NCBI GenBank assembly: GCA_903851035.1
Contig: CAINND010000025.1
Span: 1 to 64,000 of the forward strand
Origin: an uncultured Acidobacteriota bacterium
Lineage (GTDB): Bacteria; Acidobacteriota; Terriglobia; Terriglobales; Acidobacteriaceae
DNA length: 64,000 nucleotides
Direction: 5' to 3'
Positions within the stretch are counted from its first letter, which is position 1; every line of letters begins with the position of its first letter. Positions 35,701 through 43,317 of the stretch are shown piece after piece. A model generated the notes under the pieces. That model was not told where the DNA came from. It was given only the letters and a program-made list of their open reading frames with translations, and did not search any database. The position numbers and the translations under genes were made by a program.

Positions 35701-36107
35701 GCAACACGGCCAATAACTGCACGGCCACGGCGGCATTCAGCGTGGCGGGTGCGGATTTGGTGGAAACCGGTGTGACCCTGGTTACCGCTTCCCCCATCGC
35801 TGCGCCTGCCATTCAGGTCAGTGATACGGCGGTCAATCAGGGTGGTGGCACGGCGCTGGCCTCCAGCACCGGCTTCTACCTCTCCACCAACGGCACTACC
35901 AAGGGCACCTACCTTGGGAATCGCAATGTAGCGACTCTGGCGGCTGGTGCGAACTCCGGTGCGGTGACCACTTCGCTCAACCTGCCATCAACGCTGGCGG
36001 CCGGCACTTACTATGTGATTGCCTGCGCCAACTACAACCAGAACATCATCGAGAGCATTACCACCAACAACTGCACGGCCACGGCTTCCTTCAGCGTGAC
36101 CTACTGA
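29718..36107 (+). CDS. Giant secreted repeat protein (NHL, Ig-like, MBG-like, CARDB), 2129 aa
   Basis: ATG 29718 follows GGAGG at 5 bases and gives a clear signal peptide (residues 1-27, ending VSAQ). Order of domains: NHL beta-propeller repeats with AVDxAGNxYIAD motifs (about 30-390); an ASH/choice-of-anchor-D-like Ig domain (390-490); a second set of NHL-like repeats (495-755); another ASH-like domain (757-860); one Ig-like bacterial repeat (865-955); five 76-78-residue repeats containing ITYGQTL (957-1339); one MBG-like domain (1340-1425); and six CARDB repeats of about 117 residues (1427-2129). The chain ends exactly with the last repeat, with no obvious sorting domain. Role unknown; adhesion or matrix is a reasonable guess. 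It is the largest gene in the window. Confidence 0.9.
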   Translation: MMRGAKFLLLTLAFVLLAITIPVSAQVATGGTITTVVGSASHGFSGDNGSATAAGLNLPRGVAVDSAGNIYVADTTNNRVRMVSGGIITTVAGNGTAGFRSADDGGLATSAELNYPTDVAVDGAGNLYIADENNNRVRKVTNPGPSGVITTYAGGGAAPGSCAGHTDSIGDGCVASNAALASPYGVSVDIAGNLYIADTNSGRIRKVNSSTQVITTVAGGGSGSCAGHTDSVGDGCLATNAALIYPTGVAVDGAGNIYIAGNDDYLVRVVNASTKIITAVAGNGTSGYTGDNGPATAAEIGKPWGIVVDKAGNLYISDASNNRIRKVSASNGYISTVVGNGTGGLTGDNGAEFAAEINYPQYLALDAAGNLYIADQSNYRIRKVQLSTGFGSVNVGQTSAASTYWFNFVSSTTVGSVAVLTQGASGLDFQKASGSTCAAGTYSSGTSCAVKVTFAPQFSGVRNGAVVLYDNASPANVLATVYISGTGVGPQVAFGPGVQSPVGTGLTAPAAIAVDGGGNVYIADGTGNQVVKAPVGDLACTTPADCTTVGMVTSPSGVAVDGGGNVYIAESSSGLVVKVPWTGSAYGTPSTVASGLSSPAGLAVDGSGNLYIVEPSSGVVAMLPWTGNGYGALSTVASGLSSPAGVAVDGGGNVFITEPSSGLVVEVPWSGSIYGALTTVASGLSSPAGIAVDGNANIFVTESSSGLVVKVPWMGSAYGTPSTAVSGLTTPAGAAVDGKGNIYIAAQNGAALMVDVSDAPTLTYPTTSVAASSLAQDVVVENVGNAQLNITQIVTATYFNLDGADTSCATTGQLLAMSTSCTLGIEFAPLVAGTVSGSVVLTDNTLNGTNVNQTVSLKATASQAVTTTTVVSSLTPQTYGNNVTFTATVAPGWPTGTVTFYDGATSLGVQTLDVNGQATLTTALLTAGTHTINASYSGDANYVASIGNTTQVINQAIPTVSTWPTAGSITYGQTLASSALGVGSASVPGSFAFTTPATVPVAGTALQSVTFTPTDATDYTAVIGSASVTVIKATPTISTWPTASTITYGQTLASSILTGGASTPAGGSYAFITPSTAPVAGTAAQGVLYTPADANDYNTVSGTVNVTVIKATPTVSTWPTASTITYGQTLASSNLSGGSASVPGSYAFTTPSTAPGAGTALQSVTFTPTDTSNYNTVVSSVNVTVNQATPTVTWPTAGNITYGQTLASSVLSGGTSSTPGSFAFTTPSTAPGAGTALQSITFTPTDATDYTNVVSSISVTVIKATPTVNWPTASAITYGQTLVSSTLSGGTSSTPGNFAFTTPSTLPYAGTAGQSVTFTPTDTTDYTNVVGSVSVTVNQQNLSVTVSPSAYARAVGAANPTFTGTPVGVVNNDLTTGNLVITYSTTAANNSTTIGSYPVTVAISGVAASSYSFTFTPGTLWVGNVGVDLIETATTEIGTAVTGGTIQATQTVLNQGILNAAVSTTGYYLSTDGVTKGSLLGTQPVSTLTPGANSGTLTSTLSLPTNLAGNYYVITCTNFNGVVVESITTNNCTATAPFNVAGADLVETTVSMLTANPTFGGSIQVSDTVTNQGGGAAIASTTGFYLSTDGVNKGTQLGNRSVVALAAGANSGPVTTTLTLPTNLGSGNYYVIACANYNLNLMETTTTNNCTATASFTVAGADYAESNVTLLTATPVMGTTIQVSDTVLNQGGGSAPASLTGFYISTDGVTKGAQLGSRSVVALAAGANSGAVTTTLTLPSGLSGVYYVIACANYNGAVTEINLANNCSATAAFGIGGADLIETGVTMLTASPAAGGSVQVSDTTVNQGGATAASSWTGFYLSSNGTSKGSYLGNRNVAALAAGTNSGAVTTTLNMPANLAGTFYVLACANYNQNIAESNTANNCTASAAFALAGADLIETSVTMLTAAPASGGSVQISDTAVNQGGGVAMASNTGFYLSSNGTSKGTFLGYRNVATLAAGANSGAVTTTLTLPNNLAGNYYVLACANYNQNITESNTANNCTATAAFSVAGADLVETGVTLVTASPIAAPAIQVSDTAVNQGGGTALASSTGFYLSTNGTTKGTYLGNRNVATLAAGANSGAVTTSLNLPSTLAAGTYYVIACANYNQNIIESITTNNCTATASFSVTY
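32586..33734 (+). repeat. Five tandem ITYGQTL repeats within the giant gene
   Basis: Units begin at 32586, 32817, 33051, 33282 and 33510, each 228-234 bases. Each encodes a TPT..WPTA..ITYGQTL opening and a VTFTPTD..DY ending. They are alike at the DNA level, so duplication is recent or homogenised. Confidence 0.9.
33996..36104 (+). repeat. Six tandem CARDB repeats within the giant gene
   Basis: Units begin at 33996, 34344, 34698, 35049, 35400 and 35751 (348-354 bases each). The shared motifs are ADL.ET, S.TGFYLS, NSG.VTT.L.LP and YYV.AC.NYN..I.E....NNCTA. The last five are closer to each other than to the first. Confidence 0.9.
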
Positions 36108-36118
36108 TAGAACTGCTT

Positions 36119-36146
36119 CCCCGGGCCGTCAGCCTTCGGCCCGGGG
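36119..36146 (+). terminator. GC-rich hairpin after the giant gene
   Basis: A 10-bp perfect stem (36119-36128 with 36137-36146) with an 8-base loop, but no T-run. It may protect the mRNA end or pause transcription ahead of the classical terminator at 36200. Confidence 0.6.
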
Positions 36147-36199
36147 AGGGCAACTCCACGATCTACAAGACATAAGCAGGTTTGAATACGAGTAGCGAT

Positions 36200-36236
36200 G
36201 AGCAGCCTTTGGAATTCACAAGGGCTGCTCTTTTTT
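36200..36236 (+). terminator. Rho-independent terminator
   Basis: GAGCAGCC (36200-36207) pairs with GGCTGCTC (36223-36230) and is followed by six T. It closes the giant gene and isolates it from the TPR gene at 36416. The rest of the gap (36237-36415) shows only a weak -10-like TATAGT at 36337. Confidence 0.85.
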
Positions 36237-36415
36237 CAGGGCTGTCACCGTCGGCCGCTGCTTGTGGCATCGGAGCAACACTATCCTCTCGGACAAAAAG
36301 TGACGGGCATCACAAACGGCTGTGGTTTCGAGGGCATATAGTAGTCCGGGTTGGGTATGAGAGTAGAGGCCGCCCGGCGTGGCCACTCCGCAATTTTCCT
36401 AAGAGGATGAAGCAT

Positions 36416-37096
36416 ATGTCAGTTGAAGGCGGGGATAAGACTCCCCAGATTTGGTCGAACACGCAGGCCTATGTAATGGCCGTACTGTGCCTGTTGGTGG
36501 GATTTGCCGTGGGTTATCTGCTGCGCGGTTCCGTGGGCAGTACGCCGGCTCCAGTGGCACAGCAGCAGGCCATGCCGCCGGCCGGCATGGGTGGCGGTAT
36601 GGGACAAGGCCAACCGACTCCCGAGCAGGTAAAGGCCATGGCCGACAAGCAGGCCGCCCCGCTGCTGGAGCAGTTGAAGTCCAAGCCCAACGATGCCGCG
36701 CTGCTGTCGCAGGTTGGCAACCTGTATTACGACGCGCAGGTCTTTCCGGTGGCGGTGGACTACTACCAGAAAACGCTTGCCGTGGACCCGAAGAATGCCT
36801 CCGTCCGCACTGATATGGCCACCGCGCTCTTCTACATGAGCGACTTTGACCACGCCATCGCCGAGTTCGATCACGCGCTGAAGGATGATCCCAAGAACGG
36901 CAACGCGCTGTTCAACCGCGGCATCGTCAAATGGCAGGGCAAGATGGATGTCACCGGCGCGGTCGCCGACTGGGAACTGCTGCTCAAGCAGAATCCCAAT
37001 TACGAGCAGGCCGAGCAGGTGAAGATGTACATTGCGCAGGCCAAGAAGCACTCCAACATGAAGCCTGGACAGAAGACCGACAAGCCGGCCATGTAA
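36416..37096 (+). CDS. Membrane-anchored TPR protein (copy 1)
   Basis: A 226-residue protein. One transmembrane segment (about residues 17-37, AYVMAVLCLLVGFAVGYLLRG) is followed by a Gly/Met/Gln/Pro-rich linker, then three TPR units (about 85-205), and a Lys-rich end. The start ATG 36416 is preceded by AAGAGGA at 8 bases; ATG 36407 overlaps that site. It is a clear paralogue of the protein at 56314-57075 (same AYVMAVLCLLVG/VYAMAVLCLVVG anchor, MAxKxxAPLLEQLK and GxVxxWExLxKxNP). The role may be as an assembly scaffold for the neighbouring envelope system. Confidence 0.85.
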   Translation: MSVEGGDKTPQIWSNTQAYVMAVLCLLVGFAVGYLLRGSVGSTPAPVAQQQAMPPAGMGGGMGQGQPTPEQVKAMADKQAAPLLEQLKSKPNDAALLSQVGNLYYDAQVFPVAVDYYQKTLAVDPKNASVRTDMATALFYMSDFDHAIAEFDHALKDDPKNGNALFNRGIVKWQGKMDVTGAVADWELLLKQNPNYEQAEQVKMYIAQAKKHSNMKPGQKTDKPAM

Positions 37097-37114
37097 TAGT
37101 TCCGCCTTTCCTCG

Positions 37115-37148
37115 CCACCCCGCGGATACTCTCCGCGGGGTGGTTTTT
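37115..37148 (+). terminator. Rho-independent terminator
   Basis: A 12-bp perfect stem (37115-37126 with 37132-37143), a 5-base loop and TTTTT directly after. It sits between the TPR gene and the GT-C-like gene, so these may be separately transcribed or attenuated. Confidence 0.9.
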
Positions 37149-37182
37149 GAGGGCGGTTTCAGCCGTCGGGCAGCAGCCACAC

Positions 37183-39336
37183 ATGCCTTTTGCTCTCCAT
37201 CTCGGCCGGGATAATCCGCTTCCATCCGGTGCGCCGCCGCTCGCCGTGGAAGCAGCCGCGCGCCGTGCACTGACGGCTCTCATCCTGCTTTACGCTCTCC
37301 TTGCCGGGCTGCACACAGTCAGCGATCCCGACCTCGGCTGGATGCTGGCCACCGGGCGATGGATCGTCGCGCACCACGCAGTGCCCACCGTCGATGTACT
37401 CTCGCACACCGCGGCCGGCCAGCCATTTCTATACCCTGTGCTCTCCGCGCTCATTCTTTACGGCGCCGTTGTCCTGGGTGGCTTCGTGTTGCTTTCCTGG
37501 ATGGCGGCCGTGGCCACGCTGTTCACCACTGCGCTGCTGCTACGCCGCGCCACCTGGGCAACGTTGCTGCTGGCCCTGGTCGCCGTACCCGTGGTGGCGG
37601 AGCGCACCGTCCCCCGCGCCGAACTCTTCACGCAGATTCTCTTTGCCGCCTTCGTTGCTATTCTGTGGCATTACCATCGCTCCGGCCGGGGAGCTCTTAT
37701 TCTGCTGCCGCCGCTGATGGCGCTATGGGTCAACCTTCACCCGGGATGCATCGCCGGTCTGGCGATGTGTGCGGCATACCCATGCCTGGAGGCGGGCGAG
37801 GCACTCATCCATGGCTGGACGGAGCCGCTTAACCGTCTGCGCCGTGCCGCGCCTTGGCTGGTTGCTACTTTTGCGGCCGCCCTGCTTAATCCCTTTGGCT
37901 ACCGTCTATTCAGCGGAATCTTCAGCCAGGGCGAACTTCGCCCTCGCGCCGGCTGGCTCAACGAGTGGTTGCCAATGCGCTTCCACTCCGGAACTCTGCG
38001 CGAGGCACTGTCTTTTTGGCAGCCGGAGAGTTCCATGCTATGGCTGCTTCTGTTGGCTCTCATCAGTGCCGCCGCCGCGCTTTACCTGCGGCGCGTCGTC
38101 CCCGCCGCCATGCTGCTGGCAGCGGCTTATCTGGCGGCTCATGCCATCCGCATGCGTGGCGATTTTGCTGCCATCGTGGTGGTGATGGGCGGCACCATGT
38201 TGGCCGATATCTTTACCGAAGTACCCGGCTTCTACGCTCTGCGCAAGCGTCTTTCGCCCGCCGTGGCCACGTTGCTGTTGCTCCTGCCCGTTGCCCTGAT
38301 TGGGGTGCGCCTCGTCGATCTCGTCAGTGACCGCCTCGCCATGCGCCAGCATCCAGCCATTCGTTTTGGAGCCGGGGCCAGCACGGCTTATCCTGCCGCC
38401 GCCGCCAACTTCGTCCGGGAAAATCACCTGCCGCCCAATCTGTTCAACGACTACAACTCCGGCGGCTACATCAGCTTTGCTCTCGGCCCGGAGTATCGCG
38501 ACTACATCGATGGCCGCGGCATCCCCTTTGGGCCGGAACTCTTTCTCCGCGCCCGCGCTCTGCTTGAAATTTCGCTCGACTCACCCGCCTGGCGGCAGGA
38601 GGCCGACCGCTACGGCCTTCAAACCATCCTTGTCTCCATTGATCCGGCCGTTGGCGCCGGAGCTCTGGGCTCCTTGCGCCAGTGGTGCCAAAGCGAGAGC
38701 TGGCGGCCCGTCTATCTTGACGACGAGGCCGCGGTCTTTGTGCGCGCCACGTCCGCCAACGCGGAGTTGCTGCGCCGGATGGCCATCAGTTGCGATACGC
38801 AATCGCTCTCCCCTGTGCCGGGTGCCGCGGCCACGCGCGCCGACCGCTTCCATCACGAGCTCAACTCGGCAGCCATCTATCTGGTGCTCGGCCGCTCGCA
38901 GCAGGCACTTGCCGCCATCGCCCGCGCCGAAAGCATCTATCGCGGTAACGCGCAGCTTGGCTACTTCAAGGGGCTAGCCTTGATGCAGACGGGCCAGCCC
39001 GGCGCAGAAGCCGAACTGCGTGCGGCCGTCAGTGCCGGCTCACCCGATGCCGCTCTTCTGCTCGCCTCCATCGATGCCCAGGGCGGCCACTATGAAGATC
39101 AGGTGCAAATGCTGCGCCGTGCCGCCGAACTCTCCAGCTTTCCGCCGTATTCCATACACCTGCAGCTAGGCTATGCCGAGCTTTCCGCCGGCCATGCAGG
39201 CAAGGCCATGGACGCATTCGCCGACGCCGAACACGATGCCGCTCAGGTGGATGAGAACGAGCTGCGGGCCGCAGGCTTCTGGCAGGCCCTTGCCGCCGGT
39301 CGAGCCCAGGCCCAGGGAGGGGCGTCGCGCCGGTGA
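37183..39336 (+). CDS. GT-C-like polytopic membrane protein with C-terminal TPR (717 aa)
   Basis: About ten to twelve hydrophobic segments (residues 25-420) precede a periplasmic-like region and TPR-like helices (about 560-700). The first loop reads VSDPDLGWMLATGRWIVAHHAVPTVDVLSHT, with an acidic DPD pair as in GT-C glycosyltransferases; the later motif is FNDYNSGGYISF..., then DGRG. Both motifs recur in the proteins at 53189 and 54764. I read it as a polyprenyl-sugar-dependent glycosyltransferase of unassigned family. ATG 37183 is the first start after the terminator; no strong ribosome site is visible. Function is inferred. Confidence 0.7.
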   Translation: MPFALHLGRDNPLPSGAPPLAVEAAARRALTALILLYALLAGLHTVSDPDLGWMLATGRWIVAHHAVPTVDVLSHTAAGQPFLYPVLSALILYGAVVLGGFVLLSWMAAVATLFTTALLLRRATWATLLLALVAVPVVAERTVPRAELFTQILFAAFVAILWHYHRSGRGALILLPPLMALWVNLHPGCIAGLAMCAAYPCLEAGEALIHGWTEPLNRLRRAAPWLVATFAAALLNPFGYRLFSGIFSQGELRPRAGWLNEWLPMRFHSGTLREALSFWQPESSMLWLLLLALISAAAALYLRRVVPAAMLLAAAYLAAHAIRMRGDFAAIVVVMGGTMLADIFTEVPGFYALRKRLSPAVATLLLLLPVALIGVRLVDLVSDRLAMRQHPAIRFGAGASTAYPAAAANFVRENHLPPNLFNDYNSGGYISFALGPEYRDYIDGRGIPFGPELFLRARALLEISLDSPAWRQEADRYGLQTILVSIDPAVGAGALGSLRQWCQSESWRPVYLDDEAAVFVRATSANAELLRRMAISCDTQSLSPVPGAAATRADRFHHELNSAAIYLVLGRSQQALAAIARAESIYRGNAQLGYFKGLALMQTGQPGAEAELRAAVSAGSPDAALLLASIDAQGGHYEDQVQMLRRAAELSSFPPYSIHLQLGYAELSAGHAGKAMDAFADAEHDAAQVDENELRAAGFWQALAAGRAQAQGGASRR

Positions 39337-39424
39337 CGACACATTCCATGCAGCATCCACAGGCTGGATTCCGGCACAATGGCTTCGCGGCGTTGATCCT
39401 TGCAATACGCAGACAGGAGATGCG

Positions 39425-41542
39425 ATGACGAACAACTTCACCATCGCCGACATCACGCAGACCATTGCGGCAACCTTGTCGTTGGCGCTCTTCCTGCTGC
39501 CCGTGGGATATCTGCTCGGCATGGCCGGCAATCTCTTCGGCTTCCGCCGCAGTGGTGGCGCGGAAAAATTCCTGCTCAGCGTAGCGGTTTCGGCAGCGGC
39601 AACGCCCATCCTCGCCGTTCTGCTGGTGCGCTACCTGGGGTTTACGCCAGCGCTGGGAATTTTTCTGTTGGCGGCGCTGGTCGCTCTCGCGCATCTCGTC
39701 CGCGGTTGCATCGCACAGCCCGCTGGCTTCAAGGCACAGTCCAGCACATGGGTTGGCATTGGACTGGCCGTGGCGTGGCTGCTGGTGGTGCTCGTCTCGC
39801 TGGCCGATTGGCAGGTGGGGCATAAGCTCTACGTCAGCTACGTCATGTATGACCATTCGGTGCGCATCCCGCTTGTGGCTGCCGTGGCGCGCACCGGAGT
39901 TCCGCCGCTGAATCCCTTTTACGGACTTAGCTTGCCGCCCCTGGGCCAGCCTCCCATGCTGCGCTACTACTACTACTGGTATGTGGTGTGCGCCCTGCCC
40001 ATGAAGCTCTTTGGCCTGAATCCAAAGGCGTGTCTGGATGCCAGCATCTTCTGGAGCGCGCTCGGATTGGCCTCCACGATTCCGCTCTTCCTCAAGCACT
40101 TCTTCCAGCACAAAGCCGATCTGCGGCGGCGCTCGCTTGTGGGCATTCTTCTGCTGGCGGTCACCGGACTCGACCTGATTCCCTATGCAGTGCTCACGCG
40201 CCTGGCGCACCGCATCTTTGCCGACATGGAGTGGTGGGACACCAATCAGGTCACCTCCTGGGTCGGATCGCTTCTCTGGGTGCCGCACCACGTTGCCGCG
40301 CTCACGGCCTGCATGGTGGGACTGCTCTTTTTTGCCGCCATAAAAGAACAGCAGACATTGGCGGAACGTGCCTGGCTCGCCTCCTTCTGCGGACTGGCTT
40401 TTTCGAGCGCCACCGGCCTCTCCATTTACGTCACACTGGTCTTCGCCATCTTCGTGTTTGCGTGGTCGCTGTGGGTGTTGATGCAGAAGGAGTTGGCCAC
40501 GCTGGGCACCTACCTTGCCGCTGGTGTGATTACGGTGCTGCTCTCGCTCCCGTTTCTGGCCGACCTGCTGGCCAAGGGAACTGGCGCTGGCGGGGAACAG
40601 CGCGTTGTTTTCTTTGCCTTCCGCCGCTTTACGCCCTTCTTCGACATTCTGGCCGCCAACGGCATCACCAGTCCGCTGATTCATCGGCTATTGGATCTGC
40701 CCATGCTGGCCGTGGTGTATTTCTTCGAATTCGGCGTCTTCTTCGTCACCGCTATCCTCTACCGCCGCATGCAACTGCATGGCGGCAAGGGCCTTACCCG
40801 CCAGCAGCAGATGGGGTGGACGATGTTCGCCACGGCGCTGGCAGCCACCAGTTTTCTGCAATCCGCCGCCACCGATTCCAACGACTTTGGCTTCCGCGGA
40901 ATACTGGTGGTGCAGTTTATCCTTTTGCTATGGGCGTCTGAGGTGGTGTACGAGGTCTTCTGTACTGTTGATCATGCTGACCACAAAGGGATTGGAGCGG
41001 CTTGGATCAAGCCCTGTCTGGTGCTGACTCTGGTGCTAGGCGCTGCGGCAAGTGTTTACCAGGTTGGCATATTGCGCCTGTATGCGCCACTGGCCGACCG
41101 GGGAGTGCTCGAACGCACTGAAATGCGACTTGGCGGGGCCGACTTTGCCGAGCAAACCTATTGGCTGCGTGATGGTTACGAGCATTTACAGGTCAGGCTT
41201 CCCGCACGCGCCGTGGTGCAGTACAACCCGGACAACAATGAAGTCCTGGCCACACACCTGTACAGCCATCAACAGGCCCTTGCCGGAGACATTGGCTGCG
41301 ACGCGGATTTTGGCGGCGATCGCCTTGCCTGCGCACAGCTAATGCCTTACATACAAACGATTTACAATGACCCGATTGGCTTGCGGCAGTGGAATTTGGA
41401 TGCCTTCTGCCGCAGCGCAAAACTGGATGCGCTGATTGCCACTCCGGCCGATCCGGTGTGGCGCGATCCGGAGAGCTGGGTATGGCGCCAGCCGCTACTG
41501 GCGGGCAATCCTGGAATGCGGGCCGTGAGCTGTGGAAAATAG
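39425..41542 (+). CDS. Large polytopic membrane protein with YYYYW motif (copy 1, 705 aa)
   Basis: Around twelve to fourteen transmembrane segments. Marked motifs are LLPVGYLLGMAGNLFGFRR near the N-terminus, LRYYYYWYVVCALP (about residue 180), LLWVPHHVAAL, and at the end VWRDPESWVWRQPLLAGNP. The Tyr run recalls the Chlor_Arch_YYY (DUF2298) membrane family, also thought to be GT-C-like; this is a tentative link. The same order is seen in the paralogue at 58969-61098. AGGAGA lies just ahead of ATG 39425. It precedes the cytochrome block. Confidence 0.75.
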   Translation: MTNNFTIADITQTIAATLSLALFLLPVGYLLGMAGNLFGFRRSGGAEKFLLSVAVSAAATPILAVLLVRYLGFTPALGIFLLAALVALAHLVRGCIAQPAGFKAQSSTWVGIGLAVAWLLVVLVSLADWQVGHKLYVSYVMYDHSVRIPLVAAVARTGVPPLNPFYGLSLPPLGQPPMLRYYYYWYVVCALPMKLFGLNPKACLDASIFWSALGLASTIPLFLKHFFQHKADLRRRSLVGILLLAVTGLDLIPYAVLTRLAHRIFADMEWWDTNQVTSWVGSLLWVPHHVAALTACMVGLLFFAAIKEQQTLAERAWLASFCGLAFSSATGLSIYVTLVFAIFVFAWSLWVLMQKELATLGTYLAAGVITVLLSLPFLADLLAKGTGAGGEQRVVFFAFRRFTPFFDILAANGITSPLIHRLLDLPMLAVVYFFEFGVFFVTAILYRRMQLHGGKGLTRQQQMGWTMFATALAATSFLQSAATDSNDFGFRGILVVQFILLLWASEVVYEVFCTVDHADHKGIGAAWIKPCLVLTLVLGAAASVYQVGILRLYAPLADRGVLERTEMRLGGADFAEQTYWLRDGYEHLQVRLPARAVVQYNPDNNEVLATHLYSHQQALAGDIGCDADFGGDRLACAQLMPYIQTIYNDPIGLRQWNLDAFCRSAKLDALIATPADPVWRDPESWVWRQPLLAGNPGMRAVSCGK

Positions 41543-41871
41543 ATATAACTCTTTATACGTATATAGCTTAGATACGGACGTCCCAAGTCACGCATGGTGG
41601 AGAAAAGCTGCCGAACCCGGCGCTCAGCGTCAATGGCGGACCCGGCGGCAGATTTGGTTGGGGCATTTCACATATAGAGAGTGGGTGTATGCGTAAGAAC
41701 TCGCAGCCGGGCGACGGCCTTGCGGAGCAAGTACTCAAATAGACACCTATTTAGCCCTATTTAACGGTTTGTATGTTGTTGATAAGAAATAGTTATGAGT
41801 ATTTTTTCAACATCCCGCCGAGTGGTTGCGACAACGGCGATGCAATTGCATATAGGTAGATGGAGGCAGAT
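41543..41871 (+). promoter_or_regulatory. Gene-free leader before the 16-haem cytochrome, with possible RNA structure
   Basis: About 330 bases without a gene. CTGCCG (41608-41613) can pair with CGGCAG (41646-41651) around an inner GC-rich region, and CTTGC-GGA-GCAAG forms a small hairpin near 41720. A 12-bp palindrome (41840-41851, ATGCAATTGCAT) lies just before the ribosome site GGAGG. I compared it by eye with the GEMM (cyclic dinucleotide) riboswitch pattern common before cytochrome genes and found no match. Confidence 0.35.
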
Positions 41872-43317
41872 GTGAAGTCAGTCCGCAAGATTCTAGTCAA
41901 CATGATTCTGATGAGCGCGGCCTGTACGGCAGCCTGGGCGGGAGTCCATCCCGTTCCGCTGGATCCGAAGGCGGACCCCTCCACCTGCGCGCAGTGTCAT
42001 GAGGACAAGACCAAAGGGAAGTCGGTCCATACGGCGATTGCCATGGGCTGTACGAGCTGTCACGAGATCCGGGCCCGCAAGGATGTAACCCGCGTTAAGC
42101 TGACCACCACCACCACGGTCGCCCTCTGCATCACCTGCCACGCCGACAAAAAAGCCGCCGACATTAAGGGAAAGATTCACCCCCCGGCCGTTCGTGACTG
42201 CGTGAAGTGCCACGACCCGCACGCCTCCGAAAACAAAAATCAGCTTCTGAAGCCTGCGAGCGGCGACAGCAAAGACACCAATCTTTGCCTGACCTGCCAC
42301 AAGATGGGCGTGGACGTACCCAAGGACGGCAGCCGCCACGCGGCGCTGGACATGGGTTGCGACACCTGCCACGTTACGCACAAGACGGGCCAGCGCGGCA
42401 AGCGCGAATTCGATTATCACCTGACCAAAGACGCTCCGGCGCTCTGCATTGACTGCCACGATCCGAAGGACGCGACGCTGCAGAAGGCGCACCAGGGCCA
42501 GCCCTTCGGCACGGCCAACTGCCTGAACTGCCACGATCCGCACCAGTCGGCAGGCAAGCACCTGATGGCGCGCTTCACCCACGCTCCCTTTGCCGGTGGC
42601 CAGTGCGACAGCTGCCACGCTCCGGCCAAGAGCGGCAAGGTGGTGTTGACGGCAGCCACCCCGAAAGAGATTTGCCTGACCTGCCACAGCGACAAGAGTG
42701 AGCAGATTGAAAAGGCCAAGGTGCAGCATCCGGGAGCCATGGGCGATTGCACGGATTGCCACAATCCGCATGCCAGCAGCCAGGCCGGTTTGCCCAAGAC
42801 GAATGGCGTTGACATCTGCCTGGGCTGCCATGCCGATCAGGCGGCGCAGGGCAAAAAGGCTCATGTGCACCAGCCGGCTTTTGAGCTGGGCTGCGGCACC
42901 TGCCACGAGCCGCACGGCGGAGAGAATCTGCACCTGTTGCGCGCCGACAGTCCGAACAAGCTTTGCCTGGAGTGCCACGGACCGGACTCCAAGCCCGCCA
43001 AGCTGGAGAGCGAGCACGCGGTCACAATCTTCGACGGCAAGGTGAAATTGCCGGACGATTACTTCAGCACGGTCTCGGTTCTGCCGTTGCAGTATGGCGT
43101 GGGTCATCCGGTTCCGAATCATCCAGTGTCGGATGTGAAGGACTTCCGTGACAGCACCAAGATTTTGAAGGCGATGAATTGCCTGACCTGCCATCAGCCG
43201 CATTCTTCCAAGAATGCTGACCTGCTGGTAAAGGATCAGGAGAACAACAAGGCATTCTGTGCGACCTGTCACCAGGGTGACATTGCGGCGCAGGTAAAGA
43301 AACAGGGGGCGATGTAG
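41872..43317 (+). CDS. 16-haem c-type cytochrome
   Basis: A 481-residue exported cytochrome with 16 CXXCH motifs, the first at residues 39-43 and the last near 463, many extended as CHDPH, CHNPH or CHQPH. A signal peptide covers residues 1-23. GTG 41872 is chosen because GGAGG lies 5 bases upstream; ATG 41860 overlaps that site. Haem density is one per 30 residues, typical of a periplasmic or outer-membrane electron conduit. A gap without haem at about 375-440 separates the last two haems. The next gene, an NHL propeller, begins at the base after the stop codon. Confidence 0.92.
   Translation: MKSVRKILVNMILMSAACTAAWAGVHPVPLDPKADPSTCAQCHEDKTKGKSVHTAIAMGCTSCHEIRARKDVTRVKLTTTTTVALCITCHADKKAADIKGKIHPPAVRDCVKCHDPHASENKNQLLKPASGDSKDTNLCLTCHKMGVDVPKDGSRHAALDMGCDTCHVTHKTGQRGKREFDYHLTKDAPALCIDCHDPKDATLQKAHQGQPFGTANCLNCHDPHQSAGKHLMARFTHAPFAGGQCDSCHAPAKSGKVVLTAATPKEICLTCHSDKSEQIEKAKVQHPGAMGDCTDCHNPHASSQAGLPKTNGVDICLGCHADQAAQGKKAHVHQPAFELGCGTCHEPHGGENLHLLRADSPNKLCLECHGPDSKPAKLESEHAVTIFDGKVKLPDDYFSTVSVLPLQYGVGHPVPNHPVSDVKDFRDSTKILKAMNCLTCHQPHSSKNADLLVKDQENNKAFCATCHQGDIAAQVKKQGAM

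Noticed and set aside
41543-41871. GEMM-type cyclic-dinucleotide riboswitch before the 16-haem cytochrome
   Set aside because: The conserved GEMM core patterns could not be found by eye; only generic hairpins are visible.
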